Shown: in pieces, positions 26,426 to 35,962 of the stretch
How positions within the stretch are numbered: the first letter of the stretch is position 1
Layout: every line of letters begins with the position of its first letter
Assembly: GCF_002072185.1 (NCBI RefSeq)
Contig: NZ_MVIW01000020.1
Span: 1 to 57,698 of the forward strand
Direction: 5' to 3'
DNA length: 57,698 nucleotides
Origin: Actinomyces denticolens
Lineage (GTDB): Bacteria > Actinomycetota > Actinomycetes > Actinomycetales > Actinomycetaceae
Made by a program: the position numbers and the translations under genes
Notes under the pieces: generated by a model
Databases searched by the model: none
Told to the model about the DNA's origin: nothing
The model's input: the letters and a program-made list of their open reading frames with translations, nothing else

Positions 26426-26433
26426 GGGCCCGC

Positions 26434-26467
26434 CCCAGCGGCCCGGGAGCACAGCCGGGCCGCTGGG
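26434..26467. terminator. Bidirectional terminator between isomerase and LacI genes
   Basis: A perfect 13-bp stem (26434-26446 with 26455-26467) and an 8-base loop lie between two convergent genes. Confidence 0.8.
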
Positions 26468-26511
26468 CGCGGGACGGGGCGCGAACCGGGACCGGACCCG
26501 GCGCCCAGGTC

Positions 26512-27543
26512 CTATGAGCTCGGCCGTCCGCCCATCGTCGAGGAGCGCGCGATGAGCTCCACCGGCAGCACGACGTCCCCGGGCTCCTCGCCCTCGAGGA
26601 GCCCGGGGACCGCCGCGACGGCCCGCCGGCCCAGCTCACGGGCCGGCTGGGCGACCGAGGTCAGCGCCGGGGTCACCAGGGACGCCCAGGGGATGTCGTC
26701 GAATCCGCAGACCGCCACGTCCTCCGGCACGCGCAGGCCCCGGCGCGCCAGCGCGCGCAGGAGGTGGACGGCGAGGAGGTCGTCGCCGGCGAAGAAGCAG
26801 TCGATGGCCGGATCGGCGTCGAGCATCCCCAGGGCCTGATCGACGGCGTCGCCGGTGCGCCGGTGCGCCGTCCCGATCGCGGGCACGCTCAGCCCCAGCT
26901 CGGCGGCGCGCTGGACGAAGGACTCGATCCGGGATACCGAGGTGGGCATGCCCTCGGGGGCGCCCAGCACGGCCGCCCGCTTGCGCCCGATCGCGGCGAA
27001 GTGCTCGGCCACCAGCCGCCCGCCGGCCCTGTTGTCGACGCTCACGCTCATCACCGACCGCCCCGCCACGGGCTCATCGATGAGGACGAGCGGGGGATGG
27101 GGGCCACCGTCCTCATCGAGCGCGGCCAGGGCGTCGGGGGTGAAGGGCGCCAGCAGAACCGCCGCGCAGTCCGAGGCCAGCGCGTCGGCCAGGTAGCGGC
27201 GCTCCCGGTCGGCGTCGAGCTGGGCGTTGCGCAGCCAGAGGCTGAAGCCGATCCGGGCGGCCATCTCCTCGGCCCCCACGAGGATCTCGGTGTAGAAGGG
27301 GTTGGTGACATCCGGCGTGATGAGGGCGAGAGCGGAGGAATGGCCGTCGCGCAGGGCCGCCGCCGAGAGATTGCGCCGGTAGCCGAGCTCCTCGACGGCG
27401 GCCAGCACCCGCTGCCGCGTGGGCTCGGCGACGGCGCGCTTGCCCGACAGGACGTAGCTGACGGTCGCCACGGACACACCCGCCGCCCGCGCGACGTCCT
27501 TCAGACCCGCGCGCCCCCGCGCTCTGGCGCCCTGTGACCTCAT
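26512..27543 (-). CDS. LacI-family transcriptional regulator
   Basis: This 343-residue protein has an N-terminal LacI helix-turn-helix (GLKDVARAAGVSVATVSYVL, about 13-32, then the hinge helix NLSAAALRDG) and a periplasmic-binding-protein-like sensor domain. The sensor begins SALALITPDVTNPFY and contains VCGFDDIPWA. The ATG at 27543 is chosen because the HTH starts 12 residues later; the open frame further upstream is unrelated. It faces the dehydrogenase/isomerase operon, whose promoter holds a LacI operator, so it is the likely repressor. The inducer is unknown. Confidence 0.92.
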   Translation of the reverse strand: MRSQGARARGRAGLKDVARAAGVSVATVSYVLSGKRAVAEPTRQRVLAAVEELGYRRNLSAAALRDGHSSALALITPDVTNPFYTEILVGAEEMAARIGFSLWLRNAQLDADRERRYLADALASDCAAVLLAPFTPDALAALDEDGGPHPPLVLIDEPVAGRSVMSVSVDNRAGGRLVAEHFAAIGRKRAAVLGAPEGMPTSVSRIESFVQRAAELGLSVPAIGTAHRRTGDAVDQALGMLDADPAIDCFFAGDDLLAVHLLRALARRGLRVPEDVAVCGFDDIPWASLVTPALTSVAQPARELGRRAVAAVPGLLEGEEPGDVVLPVELIARSSTMGGRPSS

Positions 27544-27786
27544 GGCCCGAAACCTACCGCGAAGCACCCCCTGCGTCCCGGCAGCGCGGCGCAACCGGGG
27601 CGCTTCGGGCGCCGGTGGGCCTGTGGGGGATTCTGACGGCGACTCCGGCTGGTCGCCGACGCCCGCGCGCCCTCCCGGGTGACGGAATGGCATCAATGAT
27701 GCCCGCAGGCCCGCGAGAGGCTCGGCGGGGGCCCGGACGACCGTAGGATGCCGCCACCCTTATTCCCTGAATCGAAGGATCCCAGA

Positions 27787-28629
27787 ATGAGCAAGCTTCC
27801 CCGTCTTGCCGCCGGTGGCGCCGCCGCCGTCCTCTCCCTCGGCCTCATGGCCGCCCCGAACGCCGCTGCTGAAGGCGCCGGCGGCGCCAGTGATGCCACC
27901 AACACCTCGAATGGCGCGTCCTCCACGATCAACGACCCGAGCATCGCTGACGATCCCGGCAAGCAGGGCGCCGACGACCCGAAGAATGCGACCCCGACCA
28001 TCACCGCCTCCGCCCCCTCCGTCGAGGTCGGCAAGGCGATCACCATCACGGTGGCGGGCCTGCCCCCCGCCGCCGCGTCCGAGGTCATCGCGAACCCCGG
28101 CGGCATTGCCCTCGGCACAGTGACCCCCGACTCCAAGGGCGCCGGCACTGTTGACTGGACGGTCGGCAAGGAGGTGAAGCCCGGCGACTACACGATCTCC
28201 TTGAAGGACAATCCGAAGGCCGGCGCGAGGATCATCGTCACCGCCCCGAAGACGGGCGCCGACGCCGCCAACCCCGGCTCCTCCTCCAAGGACGCCGTCC
28301 CCGGCGGCGCCCCGTCCGCGGCGCCCTCCACCTCGGCGACGCCGAGCGCCTCCTCCGCCCCCAGCGCGACCCCTGCGGCCACCGCCACCCAGGCGGCACC
28401 GTCCACCGCAGCCGTGTCCTCGGCCCCGGCGGCCTCGGCCGCCGCCACCCCGAGCGCCACCGCCGACACCGCTCCGAGCATCACCGCCGGCGCCGGTGCC
28501 CCGGCCGACTCCGCCGCCTCCCAGTCCGCCTCCCTGGCCCGCACGGGCGCCTCCACGGTCCTCGGCGTCCTCGCCGTCGGCCTCGTGACGGCCGGCATCG
28601 TCCTGCGGGCCGCCTCCCGCCGCGCCTGA
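27787..28629 (+). CDS. Sortase-anchored surface protein, Ala/Ser/Pro/Thr-rich
   Basis: This 280-residue protein starts with a signal peptide (KLPRLAAGGAAAVLSLGLMA, cleavage near residue 31). One compact Ig-like region follows (TPTITASAPSVEVGKAITI, about 72-160), then a 90-residue Ala/Ser/Pro/Thr-rich stalk. It ends with the LPxTG-type signal LARTG, a hydrophobic helix and RAASRRA. It should be covalently attached to the cell wall. LARTG departs from the usual Pro at position two. AAGGAT precedes the ATG. Its ligand is unknown. Confidence 0.82.
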   Translation: MSKLPRLAAGGAAAVLSLGLMAAPNAAAEGAGGASDATNTSNGASSTINDPSIADDPGKQGADDPKNATPTITASAPSVEVGKAITITVAGLPPAAASEVIANPGGIALGTVTPDSKGAGTVDWTVGKEVKPGDYTISLKDNPKAGARIIVTAPKTGADAANPGSSSKDAVPGGAPSAAPSTSATPSASSAPSATPAATATQAAPSTAAVSSAPAASAAATPSATADTAPSITAGAGAPADSAASQSASLARTGASTVLGVLAVGLVTAGIVLRAASRRA

Positions 28630-28684
28630 GCGCGGCGACCCGGTTGTAACCATCGCCGCTCATCCCTGATCAGCCGCTACTGGC

Positions 28685-28713
28685 GGGGGCGGGGCCATCA
28701 TGGCCCCGCCCCC
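28685..28713. terminator. Terminator hairpin after the surface protein gene
   Basis: GGGGGCGGGGCCAT and its exact complement flank a single C (14-bp stem), 55 bases after the stop. Confidence 0.7.
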
Positions 28714-28828
28714 GGCTGCCTCGCCGCCGTCGACGGCGGAGCGCCGAGCACCACCATGGCCCTGCGAGGCCGACCGCGGCGGGCGTGCCCGATTCATGCC
28801 AGTGCCCTGGCCTAGGCTTGTGCCCACG

Positions 28829-31744
28829 ATGAGCAACGCGACGAACACCCTCTTCTCCGGCCTTGCCATGCCCGGCGCCACGGCGGGCCCCGGGCATGGC
28901 CCCCGCCCCCCGGCCGAGGCCGCCCTGCCCTCCCTCGCCCCCAGCGCCTCGGGCTGGGACGGCTGGGAGGACGATGACTCCTGGGCCGGCGTCGAGCCCC
29001 CCGACGACGCCGCGCCGGACCCCGAGGAGACCATCCCGCCGGAGGACGCCGACGCCGTCGCCCCCACCTGGGAGGAGCGCCAGGCCGAGGTCGCCGATCT
29101 CGTCGCCCGCGCCCAGGCGGGCGCCGCCCGTGCCCGCGCAGCCGCCGAGGGAGCCCCCACCGCCGCCCCCCACGGCCGGGGCACCCGGGCCTGGGACTCC
29201 CCCCTGGCCGTCGGGAGCCCGGACGGGCTCGTCGCGGGTCTCAACCCCGCCCAGGCGGCCGCCGTCACCCATGCCGGCGCCCCCCTGCTCATCATCGCCG
29301 GCGCCGGGAGCGGCAAGACCCGCGTCCTGACCCACCGCATCGCCCACCTGCTGGCCACCGGCCGTGCCCGCCCCGGCGAGATCCTCGCGATCACCTTCAC
29401 CAATAAGGCCGCCGCGGAGATGCGCGAGCGGGTCACCGCGCTCGTCGGGCCCGCCGGGGGGCGCATGTGGGTCTCCACCTTCCACTCCGCCTGCGTGCGC
29501 ATCCTGCGCCGCGAGCACGAGGCCGCCGGCCTGCGCTCCACCTTCTCCATCTACGACGCCGCCGACTCCACGCGGCTGGTCACCCTCATCGTGCGCGAGC
29601 TGGGCATCGACCCCAAGCGCTTCACTCCCAAGGCCTTCGCCCACCGCATCTCCGACCTCAAGAACGAGCTCGTCACCCCCGCCGAGTACGCGGAGAAGGC
29701 GGTGACCGCCAATCCCTTCGAGCGCTACCTCGCCGAGGTCTACACCGCCTACGCCTCGCGCCTGGCCTCCGCCAACGCCCTTGACTTCGACGACCTCATC
29801 ATGCGCACGGTCCAGTTGCTCCAGGCCAAGCCCGCGGTGGCGGAGATGTACCGGCGCCGTTTCCGCCACATCCTCGTCGACGAGTACCAGGACACCAATC
29901 ACGCCCAGTACGTTCTCGTGCGCGAGCTCGTCGGCGGCCCCGGCACCTCCGGGGAGGGCTCGGCGCTCCCGCCGGCCGAGCTGACCGTGGTGGGGGACTC
30001 CGACCAGTCCATCTACGCCTTCCGCGGCGCCACCATCCGCAACATCGAGGAGTTCGAGCAGGACTACCCGTCCGCCCGCACCATCCTGCTGGAGCAGAAC
30101 TACCGCTCCACCCAGAACATCCTCGACGCCGCCAACGCCGTCATCTCGCGCAACACCGGGCGCCGCCCCAAGAAGCTCTTCACCGACTCCGGGCCCGGCG
30201 CCCCCATCACCGGCTACGTGGCCGACTCCGAGCACGACGAGGCCCGCTGGATCTCCTCCGAGATCGACCGCCTCGCCGACGAGCACGGGGTGAGGCCCCG
30301 GGACATCGCGGTCTTCTACCGCACCAACGCCCAGTCCCGCGCCCTGGAGGAGGTCTTCATCCGAGCCGGCCAGCCCTACAAGGTCATCGGCGGCACCCGC
30401 TTCTACGAGCGGCGCGAGATCAAGGACGCCATCGCCTACCTGCGCGCCGTGGACAACCCGGATGACGACGTCTCCCTGCGCCGCATCCTCAACGTCCCCA
30501 AGCGCGGGCTGGGGGAGAAGGCCGAGGCCGCCCTCGCCGAGCACGGCGCCCGCCACCGCGTGTCCTTCTCCGACGCCATCGCCGATGCCGCCGGGGCGCC
30601 CCGCCCGGGCCCGACCGAGGCCGAGGCGCAGGGAGCCCCGGAGGTCGAGGGCCTGGCCACCCGCGCCCGGGCCCAGGTCACCCGCTTCCATGAGCTCCTC
30701 GAGGGCCTGCGTCACCAGCAGGCCTCGGGCGACGGCGTCGCCGACATCCTCGACTCCGCCCTCGACGCCTCCGGTTACCTCGCCGAGCTGCGCGCCTCCG
30801 ACGATCCCCAGGATGCCACCCGCGTGGAGAACCTTGCCGAGCTCCACTCCGTGGCCGCCGACTTCCAGGCCGCCAACCCCGAGGGGAGCCTCGCCGACTT
30901 CCTGGAGCGCGTGAGCCTCGTCGCCGACTCCGATCAGCTCCCCTCCGCCGAGGGCACCGCCAGTGAGGAGGCCGCGGCGCAGGCCCATGAGGCGGCCGAG
31001 CAGGGCCAGATCACCCTCATGACCGTCCACACCGCCAAGGGCCTGGAGTTCCCGGTCGTCTTCATCACCGGCATGGAGGACGGCACCTTCCCGCACTCCC
31101 GGGCCCTGGCCGAGGACTCCGAGCTCTCCGAGGAGCGGCGCCTGGCCTACGTGGCACTCACCCGCGCGCGCGAGCGGCTCTACGTCACCCGCGCCGCCGT
31201 GCGCTCCGCCTGGGGGCAGGCCACCGCCATGCCCGCCTCCCGCTTCCTCGACGACATCCCGCCCGAGACCATGGACTGGAAGCGCCTGGCCTCCTCCATG
31301 GACGCCCTGAGCGGGGGCGGCACCGGCTGGGGGAGGAGGGCCGGCGGGACCGGCCAGGGGGGCTCGCGCGGCTCCTGGCACTCCGACGACGACGATTTCG
31401 CGCCCCCGATCGGCGCCCGCCCCGCGCGCACCGGCAGGATCGGGCGCGTGGAGACCGCCAAGGACCGGGCCGCCAAGCGCGCCGCCGCGAAGAAGGGATC
31501 CGCCCCGGTCCGCCTGGATGGCAGCGAGAGGTCCTCGGGCAACGGCGGGGAGGAGGAGCTCCCCGCGGCCGTCCAGGGCCTGCGCGTGGGGGACGGCGTG
31601 CGCCACGACTCCTACGGCGTCGGCACCGTGATCGCCCTGGAGGGCACGGGCCGCTCGAAGGTCGCCCGCGTCGAGTTCACCATTGACGGTGCCCGCGCCG
31701 TCAAGCGCCTCATGCTGCGCCTGGCGCCCCTGGCCAAGGCCTGA
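28829..31744 (+). CDS. pcrA: ATP-dependent DNA helicase PcrA/UvrD
   Basis: This 971-residue superfamily 1A helicase acts in repair and replication restart. A 140-residue Asp/Glu/Ala/Pro-rich N-terminal extension comes before the Q-motif region (LNPAQAAAV). Motif I is IIAGAGSGKTRVL (about 157-169), followed by AITFTNKAAAEM, VDEYQDTN (motif II), GDSDQSIYAFRGA and MTVHTAKGLEF. The C-terminal RNA-polymerase-binding Tudor-like segment (VGDGVRHDSYGVGTVI) is intact. The ATG at 28829 has a TAGGCT -10-like box 10 bases upstream and no ribosome-binding site, so the transcript may be leaderless or nearly so. Confidence 0.95.
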   Translation: MSNATNTLFSGLAMPGATAGPGHGPRPPAEAALPSLAPSASGWDGWEDDDSWAGVEPPDDAAPDPEETIPPEDADAVAPTWEERQAEVADLVARAQAGAARARAAAEGAPTAAPHGRGTRAWDSPLAVGSPDGLVAGLNPAQAAAVTHAGAPLLIIAGAGSGKTRVLTHRIAHLLATGRARPGEILAITFTNKAAAEMRERVTALVGPAGGRMWVSTFHSACVRILRREHEAAGLRSTFSIYDAADSTRLVTLIVRELGIDPKRFTPKAFAHRISDLKNELVTPAEYAEKAVTANPFERYLAEVYTAYASRLASANALDFDDLIMRTVQLLQAKPAVAEMYRRRFRHILVDEYQDTNHAQYVLVRELVGGPGTSGEGSALPPAELTVVGDSDQSIYAFRGATIRNIEEFEQDYPSARTILLEQNYRSTQNILDAANAVISRNTGRRPKKLFTDSGPGAPITGYVADSEHDEARWISSEIDRLADEHGVRPRDIAVFYRTNAQSRALEEVFIRAGQPYKVIGGTRFYERREIKDAIAYLRAVDNPDDDVSLRRILNVPKRGLGEKAEAALAEHGARHRVSFSDAIADAAGAPRPGPTEAEAQGAPEVEGLATRARAQVTRFHELLEGLRHQQASGDGVADILDSALDASGYLAELRASDDPQDATRVENLAELHSVAADFQAANPEGSLADFLERVSLVADSDQLPSAEGTASEEAAAQAHEAAEQGQITLMTVHTAKGLEFPVVFITGMEDGTFPHSRALAEDSELSEERRLAYVALTRARERLYVTRAAVRSAWGQATAMPASRFLDDIPPETMDWKRLASSMDALSGGGTGWGRRAGGTGQGGSRGSWHSDDDDFAPPIGARPARTGRIGRVETAKDRAAKRAAAKKGSAPVRLDGSERSSGNGGEEELPAAVQGLRVGDGVRHDSYGVGTVIALEGTGRSKVARVEFTIDGARAVKRLMLRLAPLAKA

Positions 31745-32299
31745 TCGGATCCCTCCCGCCTCCGGCGGCTCCTCCTCGGCGCCTACCGAGCGAACGACAT
31801 CCGCTGGGATGCCGGGACACTCGGCGCCCTGGGGACAGGGATCCTGGCGGGAGTGGGCGAGGAGATCCTCATGCGCGGCACGCTTCAGCGGATCCTCACG
31901 GGCTTCGTCGGACCCCTGTGGGCACTGGGGATCATCTCCGCCCTCTTCGGCGCCGGCCATGTCCTCAACGCCGGCGCCACCACTCTCGGCGTCGTCGCCA
32001 TCGCCCTGGAGGCAGGGGCGCTCCTGGGCGCCGCCTATCTGCTGACGGGGCGCCTGTGGCTGCCGATGGGCATCCATATCGCCTGGAACGCCGTCCAGGG
32101 CGGGGTGTTCGGCTCCACCATCTCCGGCATCGACGGCACCCGGGGCCTCGCCCGGGCCTCCTGGTCCGGTCCTCAGTTCCTGACCGGCGGGACGATGGGG
32201 ATGGAGGGATCGGTCGTGACCGTCATCGTCGGGCTGCTCGCGGGGATCGCGCTGCTGTTCATGGCTCACCGCCGGGGCCGCCTGCTCCGCGCTGAATGA
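31745..32299 (+). pseudogene. CPBP intramembrane protease, 5'-truncated
   Basis: The frame directly after the pcrA stop reads RLRRLLLGAYRANDIRWDAG and continues without a start codon into VGEEILMRGTLQRIL (the EExxxR motif of CPBP/Rce1-type proteases). FGAGHVLN and HIAWNAVQGGVFG, with both catalytic His motifs, follow. Homology thus begins some 100 bases upstream of the first usable start (GTG at 31853), and the N-terminal helices that members have are missing. Either the gene lost its beginning, with pcrA now abutting it, or a 148-residue core is still made from 31853. I favour a pseudogene. Confidence 0.6.
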
Positions 32300-32328
32300 C
32301 GGTGCTCAACCTCCTGGGAAGACAGGGA

Positions 32329-32362
32329 ACCGCGCCGCGCGCTTGAGGGCGCGCGGCGCGGT
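32329..32362. terminator. Bidirectional terminator hairpin
   Basis: A perfect 14-bp stem (32329-32342 with 32349-32362) and a TTGAGG loop lie between the convergent CPBP and cation-efflux genes. Confidence 0.8.
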
Positions 32363-32396
32363 CGAGGACGAGCGCCTGAGCGGCGCGGCGCGCGGT

Positions 32397-33314
32397 TCAG
32401 GCGCGGCGGATGTCGGGCTCGAGGAAGATCGTGGCGCTCAGGCCCGGTAGCGCCTCGCGCACCCGCGCCTCGGCGGCGTCGATCGACTCGGCGATCGCCT
32501 CGCCCGTGGCCCCGGCGGGCACGGCCACCTTGGCCGCCACGAGGAGGGTCTCGGGCCCGGTGTGGATGGTGCGCAGGTAGACCACGGAGTCCAGGGCCCC
32601 GCCCGGGATCGCCGCGAGGATGGCATCACGGTGCTCGGGGGCCGCCGACTCCCCCAGGAGCAGGGAGGACATCTCGAAGGCCAGGAACAGGGCGATGATG
32701 ACGAGCAGCAGGCCGATGGACGCCGATCCGATGGCGTCCCACCGCCCGTCCCCGGTCAGCAGCGTCATCGACACGCCTCCCAGGGCGAAGACGAGGCCGA
32801 CCAGGGCGCCGATGTCCTCCAGGAGGACCAGGGGGATCTCCGGGGAGCGGGAATCGCGGATGTAGCCGAGCAGGCTGCGCCTCCCGCGGGCGGCGTGAGC
32901 CTCGTGCAGTGCGGTGCGCAGGCTGAAGCTCTCCATGCCGATCGACACCACGAGGACGGCCACCGGCACCCAGTGCCAGGAGTCGATGGCGTGCGGATGG
33001 CTGAACTTCTCCCAGGCCTCGTACAGGGCGAACAGGCCGCCCAGGGTGAACAGGACGATTGAGACGATGAACGCCGCGAGGTAGCGGGAGCGCCCGTAGC
33101 CGAACTGGTGCTGCTCATCCGCCTGCCGCTTGGCCCGCTTGCCGCCGAGCAGGAGGATCGCCTGATTGCCGGAGTCCGCCAGGGAGTGGACCGACTCGGC
33201 GAGCATCGACGATGAGCCGGTGAGCAGCCAGGCGACGGCCTTGGTGACGGCGATGCCGACGTTGGCGGCCAGCGCCGCGATGATCGCCTTGCCGCCAGAA
33301 TGGTCGTGGGCCAT
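32397..33314 (-). CDS. Cation diffusion facilitator family efflux protein
   Basis: This 305-residue membrane protein begins at MAHDHSGGKAII and has six hydrophobic segments. The helix-2 motif SMLAESVHSLADSGNQAIL carries the conserved His and Asp. A cytoplasmic C-terminal domain (from about 225) ends SATIFLEPDIRRA. CDF proteins export Zn2+, Fe2+, Mn2+ or Co2+ in exchange for protons. The ATG at 33314 is preceded by GGAGGA; an upstream in-frame start has none. It ends at a bidirectional terminator. The metal is not predictable here. Confidence 0.88.
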   Translation of the reverse strand: MAHDHSGGKAIIAALAANVGIAVTKAVAWLLTGSSSMLAESVHSLADSGNQAILLLGGKRAKRQADEQHQFGYGRSRYLAAFIVSIVLFTLGGLFALYEAWEKFSHPHAIDSWHWVPVAVLVVSIGMESFSLRTALHEAHAARGRRSLLGYIRDSRSPEIPLVLLEDIGALVGLVFALGGVSMTLLTGDGRWDAIGSASIGLLLVIIALFLAFEMSSLLLGESAAPEHRDAILAAIPGGALDSVVYLRTIHTGPETLLVAAKVAVPAGATGEAIAESIDAAEARVREALPGLSATIFLEPDIRRA

Positions 33315-33465
33315 GGGTCCTCCTTGGATCGAATGGGCACGCCGCCGAGCGCGCATCACGGCGAGGCTACCGCGAGCGGGGGCCGGCACTGCCGCCATCT
33401 CACGTGAGAGGGGCCGCCATCAGCGCGAACATCGGATGTCTGTTGAGTTGAAGATCACAGAAGGG

Positions 33466-33475
33466 TTGCTCGCAA
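33466..33475 (+). promoter_or_regulatory. Possible LacI-type half-palindrome upstream of sugar ABC operon
   Basis: TTGC-TC-GCAA is an inverted repeat of a type bound by LacI-family sugar regulators. It lies 120 bases before the binding-protein gene. No clear -35/-10 pair was found; -10-like CATAGT (33519-33524) is the best candidate, and an ACCTAGGT palindrome (33511-33518) is just upstream of it. Confidence 0.3.
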
Positions 33476-33594
33476 GGTGACCGAAGTCGCTAGTCGACCG
33501 ATCTACTGTTACCTAGGTCATAGTCGTCGATGCCTGTGGCCGATGCGCGGGCGCCCGCAGCCCGCCATCGATGAGGTTCAAGGAGGAGGCTCAT

Positions 33595-34875
33595 ATGACG
33601 AGCTCGCTACCCCGCCGCCGATTCATCCAGGGCTCCGCCCTGGCGGCGGCCGGCGCCGCCGTCGCGGCCTGCAGCGGAGGAGCAGGCGCCAGCACTGAGA
33701 TCACCGGAACCGGGCCGATCACCTGGGTCCAGGGCAAGGACAACTCCGGTGGGATGGTCAAGAAGCGGATCGATCAGTGGAACGCTGAGAATCCGGGCGA
33801 GGAGGTCACCCTCATCGAGCTCTCCTCCGAGGCTGACCAGCAGCGCCAATCCATGATCAACAACGCCCAGACGAAGTCCGACGCCTACGACGTCATCTCC
33901 GTGGACCTCGTGTGGATCGCCGAGTTCGCCGCCCACCGCTGGATCATCGAGCTGCCCCAGGAGCAGCTCAGCAGCCCGGATGTCATCGAATCGGTGTGGG
34001 ACACCGGCATCTACCGCGACAGGCTCTTCGCGATGCCCTTCGCCACCGACTCCTCGATGATGTACTACCGCAAGGATTTCCTCGCCGAGGCGGGGATCAA
34101 GGAGCCGCCCAAGGACTGGGAGGGGATCAAGAAGGCGATCGACGCCGTGCGCGCGCTGCCCGGGCACTCCTCCATCGGGGGCTTCGGCGGCCAGTACGCC
34201 AAGTACGAGGGCCTGACCTGCTGCTCATCGGAGTTCATCAACACCGCCGGGGGCTCCTTCTACGACGAGCAGGGGGAGGTCACGATCAACTCCCCCGAGG
34301 CCGTCACCGGGCTCCAGAACCTCATGGACGCCTTCACCGGCGGCTACATCCCCAAGGAGTCCCTGGAGTGGAAGGAGGAGGACGGCCGCAACGCCTTCGA
34401 GTCCGGAAACCTCCTCTTCTACCGGCAATGGGCCTACCAGTACAAGAACGACATGGAGTCCCTGGGCGAGGACAAGTTCGCCGTCGCGCCCCTGCCGATG
34501 ATCGATGGCAAGAAGTTCGTACCCACGCTGGGCGGTCACAACTGCGCGATCTCCGCCTACTCGAAGAACAAGGCCACCGCGCTGAGGTTCATCCAGTGGT
34601 TCACCTCCCTGGACTCCGAGCGCTACGCGCTGGAGACCCAGACGCTGGCCCCGATCGTCGGCTCCCTCTACGAGGATCCCGCGCAGCTGGAGACCTTCCC
34701 CTTCCTGCCCACGCTCAGGGAGTCCCTCGACTCCGCCAGGAGCCGTCCCAAGGCCGTCTACTACGGCGATGTCACCGCCGCGATCCAGGACGCCTTCTAC
34801 CCGGCGATCACGGGCGCGACCACCGCGCAGGCCGCGATCTCCGGTCTGGAGGCGACGCTCAAGAGCCTGTCCTGA
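33595..34875 (+). CDS. Sugar ABC transporter substrate-binding lipoprotein
   Basis: This 426-residue family 1 extracellular solute-binding protein has a Tat-like lipoprotein signal (RRRFIQGSALAAAGAAVAAC, about 6-25, lipid on the Cys). Segments such as YDVISVDLVWIAEFA and FAMPFATDSSMMYYRKDFL are typical of oligosaccharide binders. AGGAGGAGG lies 5 bases before the ATG. Two permease genes follow in the same direction, 58 bases and then a 4-base overlap, forming one importer. The binding protein is trapped on the outer face of the membrane. The sugar is unknown. Confidence 0.92.
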   Translation: MTSSLPRRRFIQGSALAAAGAAVAACSGGAGASTEITGTGPITWVQGKDNSGGMVKKRIDQWNAENPGEEVTLIELSSEADQQRQSMINNAQTKSDAYDVISVDLVWIAEFAAHRWIIELPQEQLSSPDVIESVWDTGIYRDRLFAMPFATDSSMMYYRKDFLAEAGIKEPPKDWEGIKKAIDAVRALPGHSSIGGFGGQYAKYEGLTCCSSEFINTAGGSFYDEQGEVTINSPEAVTGLQNLMDAFTGGYIPKESLEWKEEDGRNAFESGNLLFYRQWAYQYKNDMESLGEDKFAVAPLPMIDGKKFVPTLGGHNCAISAYSKNKATALRFIQWFTSLDSERYALETQTLAPIVGSLYEDPAQLETFPFLPTLRESLDSARSRPKAVYYGDVTAAIQDAFYPAITGATTAQAAISGLEATLKSLS

Positions 34876-34933
34876 GCGCCCGGCGGCGATCCACTAGTCG
34901 TACCAAGTCCTCAGAAGGAAACGAGAAGAGCCT

Positions 34934-35962
34934 ATGAGCACGGATATGCAGGCGGCGCTCAAGCACCGCTCCCAGGCGAGCCGGGCGCAATCGCGCCTCG
35001 CCTGGCTCCTCATCACACCGACGATCCTCATCCTGGGCGTCGTCATCGTCATCCCCGTCATCCAATCCCTGTACCAGTCCTTCTTCGCCCCGCCCGAGCT
35101 GAACAAGTCGACGGGTTTCTTCGACGAGGCCGAGCGCTTCGTCGGGCTCGAGAACTACACCAGGATCTTCTCCGGCTCCGGGGACCGGTTCTGGAACGCG
35201 GTCTACAACACCACCCTGTTCGGAGTGGTCACCGTCGTCCTGGAGACCCTTCTGGGCATCGCTATGGCGATCATCATGCACAGGGCCATGAGGGGGCGCG
35301 GCATCGTGCGCGCCTCGATCCTCGTGCCCTGGGCCATCCCGACCGCAGTGTCCTCCATCCTGTGGGCCTGGATCTTCAACCAGAACGGCGTCGCCAACGC
35401 CATCCTCGGCCATCACATCATGTGGGCATCCGGCGACCTGACGGCGAAGATGGCCATCATCATCACCGACGTGTGGAAGACCGCCCCCTACATCGGGCTG
35501 CTCACGCTCGCCGGCCTCCAGGTCATCCCCGACGAGGTCTACGAGGCCGCCAAGATCGACGGTGCCACCGCCTGGCAGCGCTTCACCCGCATCACACTGC
35601 CTCTGGTCAAGCCCGCCCTGGCCGTGGCCGTCCTCTTCCGCGCGCTGGACGCCCTGCGCATGTTCGACCTGCCCTACATCCTCATCGGGCCCCGAAAGGC
35701 GAGCGTGGAGACCATCTCCATGCTCGTCCAGGACGAGGCCTCCAACCTGCGCTACGGCTCGGGTGCGGTCTATGCGCTCATCCTCTTCCTCTACGTCTTC
35801 GCCTTCGCCCTGGCCTTCACCAAGATCACCCACGCCGACCTGGGCACGGGACCCGAGAAGAAGCGCAGGAGGAAGAGGAGCGATGGGAGGCTGCCGGCCT
35901 CCGCCTTCCTGCCCAAGCGCACCACATCGGCCCCGGCCGTCGCAGAGAGGAGCGATTCATGA
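34934..35962 (+). CDS. Sugar ABC transporter permease (MalF-like)
   Basis: This 342-residue inner-membrane subunit of a CUT1-type importer has six likely helices and the ATPase-contacting EAA loop VYEAAKIDGATAWQRFTRIT, followed by LPLVKPALAVAV. The last 50 residues are a basic, Lys/Arg-rich tail beyond the usual end. AGAAGGAAACGAGA precedes the ATG. It overlaps the second permease by ATGA. It needs an ATPase partner that is not encoded in this cluster. Confidence 0.92.
   Translation: MSTDMQAALKHRSQASRAQSRLAWLLITPTILILGVVIVIPVIQSLYQSFFAPPELNKSTGFFDEAERFVGLENYTRIFSGSGDRFWNAVYNTTLFGVVTVVLETLLGIAMAIIMHRAMRGRGIVRASILVPWAIPTAVSSILWAWIFNQNGVANAILGHHIMWASGDLTAKMAIIITDVWKTAPYIGLLTLAGLQVIPDEVYEAAKIDGATAWQRFTRITLPLVKPALAVAVLFRALDALRMFDLPYILIGPRKASVETISMLVQDEASNLRYGSGAVYALILFLYVFAFALAFTKITHADLGTGPEKKRRRKRSDGRLPASAFLPKRTTSAPAVAERSDS

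Noticed and set aside
28670-32269. 1199-codon minus-strand open frame antisense to pcrA and the CPBP gene
   Set aside because: Codon-position GC bias fits the plus-strand genes. The translated product is low-complexity Gly/Ala/Val/Asp.
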